Shown: piece after piece, positions 1 through 7,840 of the stretch
Layout: the number at the start of each line of letters is the position of its first letter
How positions within the stretch are numbered: the stretch's first letter is position 1
Source: Kutzneria sp. CA-103260
GTDB lineage: Bacteria > Actinomycetota > Actinomycetes > Mycobacteriales > Pseudonocardiaceae
Length of the DNA stretch: 64,000 nucleotides
Direction: 5' to 3'
Assembly: GCF_018263855.1 (NCBI RefSeq)
Contig: NZ_CP073318.1
Coordinates: forward strand, 6,076,001-6,140,000
Notes under the pieces: generated by a model
Database searches by the model: none
Told to the model about the DNA's origin: nothing
What the model saw: only the letters and a program-made list of their open reading frames with translations
Position numbers and translations under genes: made by a program

Positions 1-1288
1 CCGGCAAAGCGGCCTCGCGCCGGACCCGACCGCCGAGCACCCGGGAACGCTCGGTCACCGTGACCCGATATCCCCGACGCCCCAACGACATCGCCGCTTC
101 CAGACCAGCGGGACCGGCGCCGACGACCAGCACGCTGGTATCGGATCCCTTGGGACGTAATCGCTCCGGGTGCCAACCCCGCCGCCATTCCTCGCCCATG
201 CTGGGGTTCTGGGTGCAGCGGATCGGCGACTGCGTGTGGTCCCCGGACACGCAGATGTTGCAGCCGATACACTCCCGGATCTCGTCCAGCCGCCCGTCCC
301 GGATCTTGGCCGGCAGGAACGGATCGGCGATCGACGGCCGGGCGGCGCCGATGAAGTCCAGCACGCCGGCACGGATCTGGCGGACCATGGCGTCCGGCGA
401 GGTGAACCGGCCGACACCGACAACCGGCTTGTCGGTCAACGACTTCAGCCCCCGGACGGCCTGTTCATGCTCGCCCTCCGGCCCGAACCGGGAGGTGTTG
501 GAGTCCGCCGACCACGGCCCGGCCACGAAGTCCCACAGATCCGGCAGGTCACGGAGTTCGTGCACGACCTCCCGGGTCTCGGCCACCGACAGCGCCGTCT
601 CCTCAGCCCCGCCGCCCACGCCCAGTCGACACGCCACTGCCGCCCGGCCGGCACACAACTCACGGGTGTCGGTCAGCACCTCGCGCAGCAGCCGGGCCCG
701 GTTCCGCAGGCTGCCGCCATAGCTGTCGGAGCGTTGATTGTGTTGCGGTGAAAGGAAGTGCTCCAGCAGACAATACCCGTGCCCGGCGTAGACGTAGATC
801 AGGTCATAGCCGGCCGACAGCGCCCGGCGGACCGCCGCGCGGTGCATCTCCCGCAGGGCGGCGATGTCGGCCAGGGTCATCGCCCGCGCCTGCACGGGAT
901 GGTTGCTGCCCACCACCGGCAGCGCGCTCGGCCCCATCGGCGGGATCCGGCTGGCCAGGTTGGCCGCGTGCGGTCCATTGTGGACGAGCTCGATACCGGC
1001 CAGGGCCCCGTGTTCGTGGATCCGGTCGGCGATCCGGGCCACCGCCGGCACGTCCCGATCGTCCCACAGCCGCAGCTCGATCGACGGCGTCAGGTCGCTG
1101 GACGGGTCGATCTCCGTCTCCTCGGTGCACACCACCGCCCAGCCGCCCTCGGCCTTCACGCCGCGCATCGCCGCCTCGGCCGACGGATCCCGATAGCCCA
1201 TGCCATTGCAGTGCGGCACCTGGAAGAACCGGTTGCGGGCGACGACCGGCCCGATCGGCACCGGCTCGAACAGCACGTCGTAGGCCAC
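1..1288 (-). CDS. OYE-type FMN/FAD, 4Fe-4S NADH:flavin oxidoreductase (TMADH/DMADH-like), 3' end outside window
   Basis: This is the N-terminal 429 residues of a long-form Old Yellow Enzyme of the trimethylamine/dimethylamine dehydrogenase and 2,4-dienoyl-CoA reductase class. The first residues (GTG start, VAYDVLFEPVPIG) begin the FMN-binding TIM barrel. A C-x2-C-x2-C-x11-C cluster at Cys340/343/346/358 fits the 4Fe-4S site of this family, and a Rossmann GAGPAGLEAA motif near residue 385 opens the FAD/NAD-type domain. The stop codon lies beyond base 1. The start was chosen because it matches the usual N-terminus; a G-rich stretch sits about 40 bases upstream but no ideal ribosome site is adjacent. 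It lies 52 bp downstream of an SDR gene on the same strand. The substrate could be a methylated amine, a betaine or an enoyl compound; sequence alone does not decide. Confidence 0.88.
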   Translation of the reverse strand, partial: MAYDVLFEPVPIGPVVARNRFFQVPHCNGMGYRDPSAEAAMRGVKAEGGWAVVCTEETEIDPSSDLTPSIELRLWDDRDVPAVARIADRIHEHGALAGIELVHNGPHAANLASRIPPMGPSALPVVGSNHPVQARAMTLADIAALREMHRAAVRRALSAGYDLIYVYAGHGYCLLEHFLSPQHNQRSDSYGGSLRNRARLLREVLTDTRELCAGRAAVACRLGVGGGAEETALSVAETREVVHELRDLPDLWDFVAGPWSADSNTSRFGPEGEHEQAVRGLKSLTDKPVVGVGRFTSPDAMVRQIRAGVLDFIGAARPSIADPFLPAKIRDGRLDEIRECIGCNICVSGDHTQSPIRCTQNPSMGEEWRRGWHPERLRPKGSDTSVLVVGAGPAGLEAAMSLGRRGYRVTVTERSRVLGGRVRREAALP

Positions 1289-1340
1289 GACGCCACCGTG
1301 CCATATCGGGTTCCGATCGGGCAGCCCCCCTACGCCGTGA

Positions 1341-2042
1341 TCACCAGGGGGCCGGCGAGCCGTCCCAGGACACGAACTCGCCGGTGGGGCCGTCGTCGGG
1401 CAGCAGCGCCAGCCGCACCGCGCCCGCGGCGGCCTCAGCCGGATCGCCGTCGGCCGCCGCGGCCCGCGCGTTGAGATCCGTCCGCCGCAGTCCGGGGGCC
1501 AAGGCGTTGACCTTGAAGCCGTCCAGCGCCTGCGCGTAGAACACGGTCAGCGCGTTCAGCGCCGTCTTCGACGACCGATACGCGGCCCCCGAACCGGCCG
1601 AGGCGAACTGCCCGTCCGTGCTCCAGGCCAGCGAGCCGGTGCCGCTGGAGATGTTGACGATGCGGGGATGCGCGGACCGGCGCAGCGCCGGCAGGAAGGC
1701 GTTGGTCACCGCCAGCACCCCGAACACGTTCGTCTCGTAGGTGCGGCGGAAGCTGTCGATGTCGGCCTCGTCCGGCTTGGCCCCGTCGACCAGGATGCCG
1801 GCGTTGTTCACCAGCACGTCGAGCGTGTCGACCTGGGCCGCCGCGGCGGCGATGCTGTGCTCGTCGATCACGTCCAGCACGAGCAGCCGGGTGTCGCCGC
1901 CGATCTCCTCGACCGCCCGCTTGCCCCGCTCCGCGTCCCGCGAACCGAGGTGGACGGTCAGACCGTGGGCGGCCAGCTGCCGGGCGATCTCCTTGCCGAT
2001 GCCCTTGTTGGCGCCGGTCACCAGTGCCGTGGATTGCGTCAT
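1341..2042 (-). CDS. SDR-family NAD(P)-dependent oxidoreductase
   Basis: A 233-residue classical short-chain dehydrogenase. It shows the TGANKGIG cofactor motif at residues 9-16, NNAG in the middle, a catalytic Ser in NISSGTG and the YRSSK active-site Tyr/Lys pair. An acidic or Arg-rich patch after beta-2 (GSRDAERG) suggests NADP preference, which is inference. It is transcribed divergently from the XRE/MmyB regulator at 2094, with only 51 bp between the start codons. SDR genes beside MmyB-type regulators are a common arrangement in actinomycetes, and the regulator probably controls this gene. The substrate is unknown. Confidence 0.9.
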   Translation of the reverse strand: MTQSTALVTGANKGIGKEIARQLAAHGLTVHLGSRDAERGKRAVEEIGGDTRLLVLDVIDEHSIAAAAAQVDTLDVLVNNAGILVDGAKPDEADIDSFRRTYETNVFGVLAVTNAFLPALRRSAHPRIVNISSGTGSLAWSTDGQFASAGSGAAYRSSKTALNALTVFYAQALDGFKVNALAPGLRRTDLNARAAAADGDPAEAAAGAVRLALLPDDGPTGEFVSWDGSPAPW

Positions 2043-2080
2043 GCCCTCGACGATGCCGGCAGCGTCGGGCCGTAACCAGG

Positions 2081-2093
2081 CACAATCGATACC
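2081..2093 (+). promoter_or_regulatory. Putative -10 element of a leaderless start (XRE regulator)
   Basis: CACAAT lies seven bases before the ATG at 2094, the spacing expected when transcription starts at the initiation codon. No Shine-Dalgarno sequence precedes the ATG. The -35 region is not recognisable. Confidence 0.4.
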
Positions 2094-2882
2094 ATGCCGA
2101 GGGAAGAACTGGCCCGGTTCCTGCGCGACCGCCGCCGCGGTCTGCGGCCCGCCGACGTCGGGCTGCCGATCGGCGGCCGCCGCCGCACGCCCGGCCTGCG
2201 CCGCGAGGAGGTCGCCGGCCTGGCCACCATGTCCGTCGACTACTACGCCCGGCTCGAACAAGCCCGTGGGCCGCGGCCGTCGCCGCGCATCCTCGACTCC
2301 ATCGCCGACGCGCTCCGCCTGCCTCCGGCCGAGCGCCGCCACCTGTTCCGGCTCGCCGACACCACCCCCGCCGCGCCGCCCGGACCCGCCCGCCAGGTCC
2401 GCCCCTACGTCGCCGACCTGCTGCGCCGCATCCCCGAGGCCGGTGCCGTCGTCACCGACGCGACGTACGAGATCATCGCCTGGAACCCCCTGGCCGCGGC
2501 CCTGCTCGGCGACCTGTCCAGCGACGCCAACCTGGCCCGCCGCCGCTTTCTCACCCCCGATCGGGCCCGGACCTCCGGCGCGGAGGAGTTCGGCGAGATC
2601 GCCGTCGCCCGCCTGCGGGCCGCCGCCGCCCGCTACCCCGATGATCCCCGCCTGTCCCGTCTGCTCGCCGATCTCCGGTCCAGCGAAGAGTTCCGCCACA
2701 TCTGGGACACCAATCCGGTCCGCACCCCCGGGCACCGCAGCAAGACCCTCGATCACCCCACCCATGGGCCGCTGCGTCTCAACTGCGACATCCTCACCGT
2801 GCCCGACGACGACCAGCAGGTCGTGTTCATCACCGCCGATCCCGGCACCGCCACCGCCCGCCTGTTCCGTTCCCTCGTCTGA
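2094..2882 (+). CDS. XRE-family regulator with MmyB-like ligand-binding domain
   Basis: 262 residues. The N-terminal quarter carries the helix-turn-helix, including the family signature RRRTPGLRREEVAGLATMSV and YYARLEQARGPRPSP (roughly residues 29-65). The rest is an MmyB-type PAS-like domain beginning at VRPYVADLL and containing the characteristic IIAWNPLAAALLGD stretch. MmyB-type regulators are thought to bind fatty-acid-like ligands. The gene is divergent from the SDR at 1341 and probably regulates it and itself. A GC-rich hairpin follows the stop codon. Confidence 0.92.
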   Translation: MPREELARFLRDRRRGLRPADVGLPIGGRRRTPGLRREEVAGLATMSVDYYARLEQARGPRPSPRILDSIADALRLPPAERRHLFRLADTTPAAPPGPARQVRPYVADLLRRIPEAGAVVTDATYEIIAWNPLAAALLGDLSSDANLARRRFLTPDRARTSGAEEFGEIAVARLRAAAARYPDDPRLSRLLADLRSSEEFRHIWDTNPVRTPGHRSKTLDHPTHGPLRLNCDILTVPDDDQQVVFITADPGTATARLFRSLV

Positions 2883-2892
2883 CGAGGCGCTG

Positions 2893-2919
2893 CCCGCCCG
2901 TCCTGACCGTTCGGGCGGG
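2893..2919 (+). terminator. Hairpin after the XRE gene
   Basis: CCCGCCCG (2893-2900) is complementary to CGGGCGGG (2912-2919) with an 11-base loop, starting 11 bases after the stop codon. There is no U-tract, as is usual for actinomycete terminators. Confidence 0.55.
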
Positions 2920-2933
2920 TCTCTGCCCCCAAG

Positions 2934-3167
2934 GTGTTCGGGACCGAGTGGTGCTCATCCGGCCAGGACGAGGTCCGCCGCGCCGGCCGGCAGTGGATCG
3001 AGGAGCGCTACAACACGAAGACCGCCACCGCGGCGCTGATCGAGGGCATCGACAAGGCGCGGGCCCAGTCCGGCGGCGCGACGACGGCCACCCACCCGGC
3101 AGCGTGGATGGCCGAGATCGTGAAGCACTTCCCGCACCGGCCGCAGCCGGTCGCGGCGGGCTGAGAC
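2934..3167 (+). CDS. Small hypothetical protein or 3' gene remnant
   Basis: A 76-codon frame from GTG (VFGTEWCSSGQDEVRRAGRQ...) with near-uniform G/C at third positions, so its codon use looks like real coding sequence. It has no clear ribosome site and begins immediately after the terminator hairpin of the XRE gene. I do not recognise the family. The charged helical stretch WIEERYNTKTATAALIEGID and the lack of an ATG make it look like the surviving C-terminus of a longer, lost gene. A genuine short protein is the alternative. Confidence 0.3.
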
Positions 3168-3199
3168 CGGTCGTCCGGTCGCTCGGATCCGGCCATTTA

Positions 3200-3211
3200 G
3201 ACAACGTTGTC
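3200..3211 (+). promoter_or_regulatory. LacI-type operator, distal copy
   Basis: GACAACGTTGTC is a perfect 12-bp palindrome with the central CG typical of LacI-family operators. A second near-identical site lies 76 bp downstream, and both precede the GH2 gene at 3315. Confidence 0.7.
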
Positions 3212-3242
3212 GATGGCCGGATTTCCTGTCTTGCTTGTCTTC

Positions 3243-3248
3243 TTGACA
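3243..3248 (+). promoter_or_regulatory. Putative -35 element of the GH2 gene
   Basis: A consensus TTGACA lies between the two LacI-type operators. The -10 at the expected spacing (about 3266-3271) is poor. The proximal operator begins a few bases after it, so bound repressor would block initiation. Confidence 0.4.
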
Positions 3249-3273
3249 CTGTGATGGCCCTCCAGCAGGGTCT

Positions 3274-3288
3274 TGGCAACGTTGTCAA
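3274..3288 (+). promoter_or_regulatory. LacI-type operator, proximal copy
   Basis: TGGCAACGTTGTCAA shares the CAACGTTGTC core with the upstream site at 3200. It ends 26 bp before the GH2 start codon. The arrangement suggests repression of the glycosidase by a LacI-family protein, relieved by a sugar. The only LacI gene in this window (28304) is far away and may not be the partner. Confidence 0.7.
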
Positions 3289-3314
3289 CGTAGCGACGGG
3301 ATCGGGAGACGGGC

Positions 3315-6300
3315 ATGGCGCACGAGGCAGACGGGGTGTCGAGAAGGGGATTCCTGTCAACCGGGGTCACTCTGCTCGCGGGGTTCGGACTGGCGGCGGC
3401 ACTGCCGGCCGAGGCGGCCGCGGCGACCGACAGCACCGACGCCTCGGCGCCGTCGGACCTGGCGCTGTTCCGCCCGGTGACGGTCTCCTCCACGGACTAC
3501 GCGGCGACGCCGGGCTCGTTCGCGGTGGACGGCGTGGCCCAGGTCGGCCTGCGCGGCTCGGGCTGGCGGGCGACCCAGGGCGATCCGCAGTGGATGGTGG
3601 TGGACCTGCAGGGCCAGTGCCAGATCAGCAAGATCGTGCTGACCTTCGACGCCAGGCCCGGCGACCCGGCCTTCGACTTCAGCAAGTCCCGCAACCAGAC
3701 CACCGGCCTGGAGATCCTGACCAGCTACTCGACGTCGTACGCGCTGGACGTGTCGACCGACGGCGAGGTGTGGACCACGGTCTACAGCACGGGTTCCGGC
3801 GCGGGCGCGGTGAACACGATCCCGCTGTCGACGACGGCGACGGCGCGCTGGGTGCGGTTCACCTCCTTCGCCCGCTCCACGTCAAACCCGTTGGGGCTCA
3901 ACGGTTTTCAGGTGTACGGCAGCACCAAGGCGAACCGCCCGCAGGTGACTGGCTGGACCAACTGGCCCGCACAGCACCGCACGCCGCCGGCGCTGCGGGT
4001 GGCGGCCGACGGCACGGTGCCGGTGGAGTCCGGCTGGGTGCTGACAATGGACGACTTCGCGCCGAGCCAGGACGGCGCGGCGCTGTCCGGCCCGGCGGTG
4101 AACACCGACAGCTGGGTGCCGGCGACCGTGCCGGGCACGGTGCTGGCCTCGTTGGTCGAGCAGGGCCACTTCCCGGACCCGGTGTCCGGCATGAACAACA
4201 TGGTCATCCCGGAGGCGCTGAGCCGCCACGCCTGGTGGTACCGCCGCACCTTCGCCGTGCCGTCGGGCCTGGACACCGGCGCGGGCCGGTTCGTCTGGCT
4301 GGAGTTCGACGGCGTCAACAACCAGGCCGACGTGTGGCTGAACGGCAAGTCGGTCGGCACCCTGTCGCACCCCTTCGGCCGGGCCGCCTTCGACGTCACG
4401 AACGCGCTGCGCCGCGGCGGCGACCAGGCGCTGGCGGTGAAGGTCTCCCCCATCCCGTTCCCCGGCAGCCCCGGCGACAAGGGCCCGGCCGGTCAGTCCT
4501 TTGTGGACGCCGGCGGCGGCATCTTCGCCAACTCCCCCACCCTGGTGGCCGCGTCCGGCTGGGACTGGATGCCCGCGGTCCGGGACCGGGTATCCGGCAT
4601 CTGGGACCACGTGCGGCTGCGCTCCACCGGCGCGGCGGTGCTGGGCGACGCCCGCATCGACACCGTGCTGCCGAAGCTGCCCGACCTGAGCGCCGCCGAG
4701 CTGACGATCACGGTGCCGGTGCGCAACGCCTCGGCCAGCTCGCAGCAGATCACCGTGGCCGCGGCCTTCGACAACGTCAAACTGAGCGCCACGGTCACCG
4801 TCGCCGCCGGCCAGCAGGCCGACGTCAAGTTCGACCCCACCGCCTACCCGCAGCTGAAGCTGGCCAACCCGAAGCTGTGGTGGCCCAACGGTTACGGCGA
4901 CCCGAACCTGCACGACCTCCAGCTCACCGCGACCGTCGGCGGCCAGGCCAGCGACAAGCGGTCCCTCAGCTTCGGCATCCGCAAGATCGGCTACGACTAC
5001 GGCCTGCCGATCACCATCCAGAACGACCGCGCCGAGCAAACCGTCGACTTCCCGGTGCAGCAGGCCCAGTACGTGCGGGTGCAGGGCGGCAAGCGGGCCA
5101 CCGGCTGGGGCATCTCGCTGTGGACGCTGTCCGTGGTCAACAGCGCCGCGCCGACCACCGACCTGGCGCTGAACAAGACGGCCACCGCCTCCTCCGACGA
5201 CGGCAACCCGGCGCCGAACGCGGTCGACGGCAATCCGAACACGCGGTGGTCGTCGGCGTACAACGACAACGAGTACATCACTGTCGACCTCGGCTCCACG
5301 CAGACCTTCGACCGGTTCGTGCTGACCTGGGAACAGGCCTACGCGGCCACGTTCAAGGTCCAGGTCTCGGCCGACGGCAAGACCTGGACCGATGTGAAGT
5401 CGGTGGACAACTCGCCGGTGCCGATGACGGTTTTTGTCAACGGAGTCAAGGTGTTCATCCGCGGCGGCGCCTGGGGCTGGGACGAACTGCTGCGCCGCAT
5501 GCCGGCCGAGCGCACCGAGTCGGTCGTGGCGATGCACCGGGACATGAACTTCACCCTGATCCGCAACTGGATCGGCTGCAGCTACCGGGAGGAGCTGTTC
5601 GCGGCGGCCGACCGTAACGGCATCCTGGTGTGGAACGAGTTCTGGGACGGCTTCTCCACCGACCCGGCCAACCACGACATCTTCCTGGCCCAGGCCAAGG
5701 ACACCGTGCTGCGCTACCGGCACCACGCCTGCATGGTGGTGTTCTTCGGCTGCAACGAGGGCACCCCGCCGGACGCCATCGACGGCCCGCTGCGCGACAT
5801 CGTCACCGGCAACACCGACCTGATGTACCAGAGCAACTCGGCCGGCGGCGTGATCAGCGGCGACGGCCCGTACCGGTGGCTGGACCCCAAGCAGTACTTC
5901 ACCGGCGAGGCGACCGGCGGCAAGCACGGCTTCTGGAGCGAGATCGGCATCCCCACCGTGTCGGTGGTGGAGAGCATGCGCAACCTGGTCGGCGCGGGCG
6001 ACCCCGGCTGGCCGATCGGCGCGCCGTGGTACCTGCACGACTGGTCGTCGCAGGGCAACCAGTCCCCGCAGACCTATCTGGCGGCGATCGACGCGCGACT
6101 GGCGCCGTCGAGCGGGCTGGAGGAGTTCTGCCGCAAGGCCCAGTTCGTCAACTACGAGAGCATGCGCGCCATCTTCGAGGCGTGGAACGCCCTGCTGTGG
6201 AACGACGCCCGCGGTGTGCTGCTGTGGATGTCGCACCCGGCCTGGCACAGCACCGTGTGGCAGACCTACGACTACGACCTGGACGTCAACGGCAGCTACT

Positions 6301-6908
6301 ACGGCTCCCGCAAGGGCTGCGAACCGCACCACGTGCAGGCCAGCCTGGCGACCTGGCAGGTCAGCGCCGTCAACCACACGCCGGCGGCCGTGTCCGGGGC
6401 GACCGTGACGGCCCAGCTGTACGACCTGACCGGCAAGGCCATCGGCGCCGCGCAGACCCAGCAGGTCGACATCGCCGCCTCCTCGGTGAGCCAGGCCTTC
6501 ACCGTGGCGTTCGGCGACTCGCTGCCGGCGCTGCACCTGCTGCGGCTGCGGATGACCGACAGCAAGGGCGGCCTGCTGTCCGAGAACACGTACTGGCGCT
6601 ACCGCGCCGACACCGACATGCGGTCCCTGAACCAGGTGGCGGCGACCAGCGTCTCCGTGTCGCTGCGGCCGGACGGCTCCGCGTACAGCGCCGTCGTCAA
6701 GAACACCGGCAAGACGGTGGCGGCCATGGTTCGGCTGTCGCTGCGGGAGAGCAACGGCAAGGACCGCGTGCTGCCCACCCTGTACGGCGACAACTACTTC
6801 TGGCTGCTGCCGGGCGAGAGCAAGACCGTCACCGTGACGCCCCGGAAGTCCGTGTCGCACCCCCGGCTCCTCGTCGAGGGCTACAACGTGCCGACAACCC
6901 TGTCGTAG
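3315..6908 (+). CDS. Secreted GH2 glycosidase, exo-beta-D-glucosaminidase-like, with two F5/8 type C domains
   Basis: 1197 residues. A Tat-type signal (SRRGFLSTGVTLLAGFG, Ala-rich cleavage region near residue 38) sends it outside the cell. In order: an F5/8 type C (discoidin) domain at about 46-205, the GH2 sugar-binding fold at about 235-400, a GH2 immunoglobulin-like domain, a second F5/8 type C domain at about 610-700, the GH2 TIM barrel from about 705, and C-terminal beta domains. The likely acid/base is Glu815 in GCNEGTPPD and the likely nucleophile Glu876 in FWSEIGIPTV. These motifs resemble CsxA-type exo-beta-D-glucosaminidases, which release glucosamine from chitosan ends; beta-mannosidase-like activity is an alternative. 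The second discoidin domain interrupts the usual GH2 core. Two LacI-type operators lie just upstream. Confidence 0.88.
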   Translation: MAHEADGVSRRGFLSTGVTLLAGFGLAAALPAEAAAATDSTDASAPSDLALFRPVTVSSTDYAATPGSFAVDGVAQVGLRGSGWRATQGDPQWMVVDLQGQCQISKIVLTFDARPGDPAFDFSKSRNQTTGLEILTSYSTSYALDVSTDGEVWTTVYSTGSGAGAVNTIPLSTTATARWVRFTSFARSTSNPLGLNGFQVYGSTKANRPQVTGWTNWPAQHRTPPALRVAADGTVPVESGWVLTMDDFAPSQDGAALSGPAVNTDSWVPATVPGTVLASLVEQGHFPDPVSGMNNMVIPEALSRHAWWYRRTFAVPSGLDTGAGRFVWLEFDGVNNQADVWLNGKSVGTLSHPFGRAAFDVTNALRRGGDQALAVKVSPIPFPGSPGDKGPAGQSFVDAGGGIFANSPTLVAASGWDWMPAVRDRVSGIWDHVRLRSTGAAVLGDARIDTVLPKLPDLSAAELTITVPVRNASASSQQITVAAAFDNVKLSATVTVAAGQQADVKFDPTAYPQLKLANPKLWWPNGYGDPNLHDLQLTATVGGQASDKRSLSFGIRKIGYDYGLPITIQNDRAEQTVDFPVQQAQYVRVQGGKRATGWGISLWTLSVVNSAAPTTDLALNKTATASSDDGNPAPNAVDGNPNTRWSSAYNDNEYITVDLGSTQTFDRFVLTWEQAYAATFKVQVSADGKTWTDVKSVDNSPVPMTVFVNGVKVFIRGGAWGWDELLRRMPAERTESVVAMHRDMNFTLIRNWIGCSYREELFAAADRNGILVWNEFWDGFSTDPANHDIFLAQAKDTVLRYRHHACMVVFFGCNEGTPPDAIDGPLRDIVTGNTDLMYQSNSAGGVISGDGPYRWLDPKQYFTGEATGGKHGFWSEIGIPTVSVVESMRNLVGAGDPGWPIGAPWYLHDWSSQGNQSPQTYLAAIDARLAPSSGLEEFCRKAQFVNYESMRAIFEAWNALLWNDARGVLLWMSHPAWHSTVWQTYDYDLDVNGSYYGSRKGCEPHHVQASLATWQVSAVNHTPAAVSGATVTAQLYDLTGKAIGAAQTQQVDIAASSVSQAFTVAFGDSLPALHLLRLRMTDSKGGLLSENTYWRYRADTDMRSLNQVAATSVSVSLRPDGSAYSAVVKNTGKTVAAMVRLSLRESNGKDRVLPTLYGDNYFWLLPGESKTVTVTPRKSVSHPRLLVEGYNVPTTLS

Positions 6909-6918
6909 CCGCTGATCT

Positions 6919-6994
6919 CGCGAGTCCCGCTCTCGAGCAAGCATGTGTCGAGTTCCGGAACTCGACATTCAGTTGCCTGAGAGCGGGACTCGCG
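6919..6994. repeat. Nested palindrome, repeat family copy A
   Basis: Outer arms GCGAGTCCCGCTCTC (within 6919-6934) and its exact complement (6979-6994) are 16 bp each. They enclose a perfect 22-bp palindrome at 6946-6967 (TGTCGAGTTCC followed by its complement). The element fills the gap between the convergent GH2 and DUF4097 genes, so it could act as a bidirectional terminator. A clearly homologous copy lies at 28221-28329. Confidence 0.85.
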
Positions 6995-6996
6995 GG

Positions 6997-7734
6997 TTAG
7001 GCGTGGTCGACGCGGATGTCGCCGTTGTCGGTGGTCAGGTCGAGGCTGTGCTTGCCGGCCGGGTCGTCGGCGACGCGGATCTTGCGGTCGCCGTTGTGGG
7101 TGTCGGTGGACACCCGGTAGCTGTCGCCCGGGACGGCCAGCCGGATCTGGCCGTTGGTGGTGTGGGCGCTGACGTCGGCGGCCTCGGCCAGGGTGAGGTT
7201 GACGCTGCCGCTGGTGGTGTTGGCCTGCACGGTGCCGCTCTTGAGGCCGGAGCCGGTGACATTGCCGTTGGTGGTCTTGGCCTTCACGGTGCCGGTGACG
7301 TCGGTCAGTTCGACGTCACCGGAGGTGGCGCCGACGTCGACGGCCCCGACCTTGGCCAGGGTGATGTCGCCGGCGGTGGCCTGGCCGCTGATCGGCAGCC
7401 CGGCCGGGGCGGTCACCTGGTAGTCGATGGAGCAGTTGGAGCCGCAGTCGCCGGACAGCGTCAGCACCCCACCGTCGACGTGGTAGGTGTCCTGAGTCGG
7501 GGCCGGCCCGGTGGTGTACTTGATGGTCCGCACCACGGTGGTCTTGGTGAGCCCAGCCTGCCCTTGCACGCTCACATCACCGGCGTGGGTGTCCAGCTTG
7601 ATCGACGTGATCGACTGGTCCAGCGCCTTGGTGTCGCTGACCGACTGCGGCGGCAGCAGGGTGGCCAGGTTGCCGCAGCCGCCGACGGCACAGGCCGCGG
7701 CCACCACCAGCACGCCGATACCCCAGTTGCGCAT
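6997..7734 (-). CDS. DUF4097-family lipoprotein (putative adhesin-like beta-solenoid)
   Basis: 245 residues. A type II signal peptide ends in the lipobox AVGGC with the lipidated Cys at residue 20, so it should be anchored on the outer face of the membrane. The mature part is a run of short repeats of the type ATSGDVELTDVTG / TTNGNVTGSG / TTSGSVNLTL, typical of DUF4097 beta-helical proteins. The start ATG at 7734 has a good ribosome site (GGGGGAG) about eight bases upstream; an in-frame start further upstream would bury the signal peptide. It is convergent with the GH2 gene. No biochemical function is known for the family. Confidence 0.85.
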   Translation of the reverse strand: MRNWGIGVLVVAAACAVGGCGNLATLLPPQSVSDTKALDQSITSIKLDTHAGDVSVQGQAGLTKTTVVRTIKYTTGPAPTQDTYHVDGGVLTLSGDCGSNCSIDYQVTAPAGLPISGQATAGDITLAKVGAVDVGATSGDVELTDVTGTVKAKTTNGNVTGSGLKSGTVQANTTSGSVNLTLAEAADVSAHTTNGQIRLAVPGDSYRVSTDTHNGDRKIRVADDPAGKHSLDLTTDNGDIRVDHA

Positions 7735-7840
7735 GTTGTCACTCCCCCGAACGATCCTTCTGCTCCGCAGCACGGTATCGGGGCCCGACGCGGCTGCGCA
7801 TCGGGTACAACCCTGAGGTTTCTGGTAGGGAAAAGCCCAC

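Noticed and set aside
2948..5617. An 889-codon plus-strand open frame overlapping the GH2 gene in another phase
   Set aside because: Shadow of the GH2 gene with Arg/Gly-rich, motif-free translation.
3882..6968. A 1028-codon minus-strand open frame opposite the GH2 gene
   Set aside because: It is the antisense shadow of the GH2 gene: the plus strand carries Tat signal, discoidin and GH2 motifs, while this frame is low-complexity Val/Arg/Gly/His.
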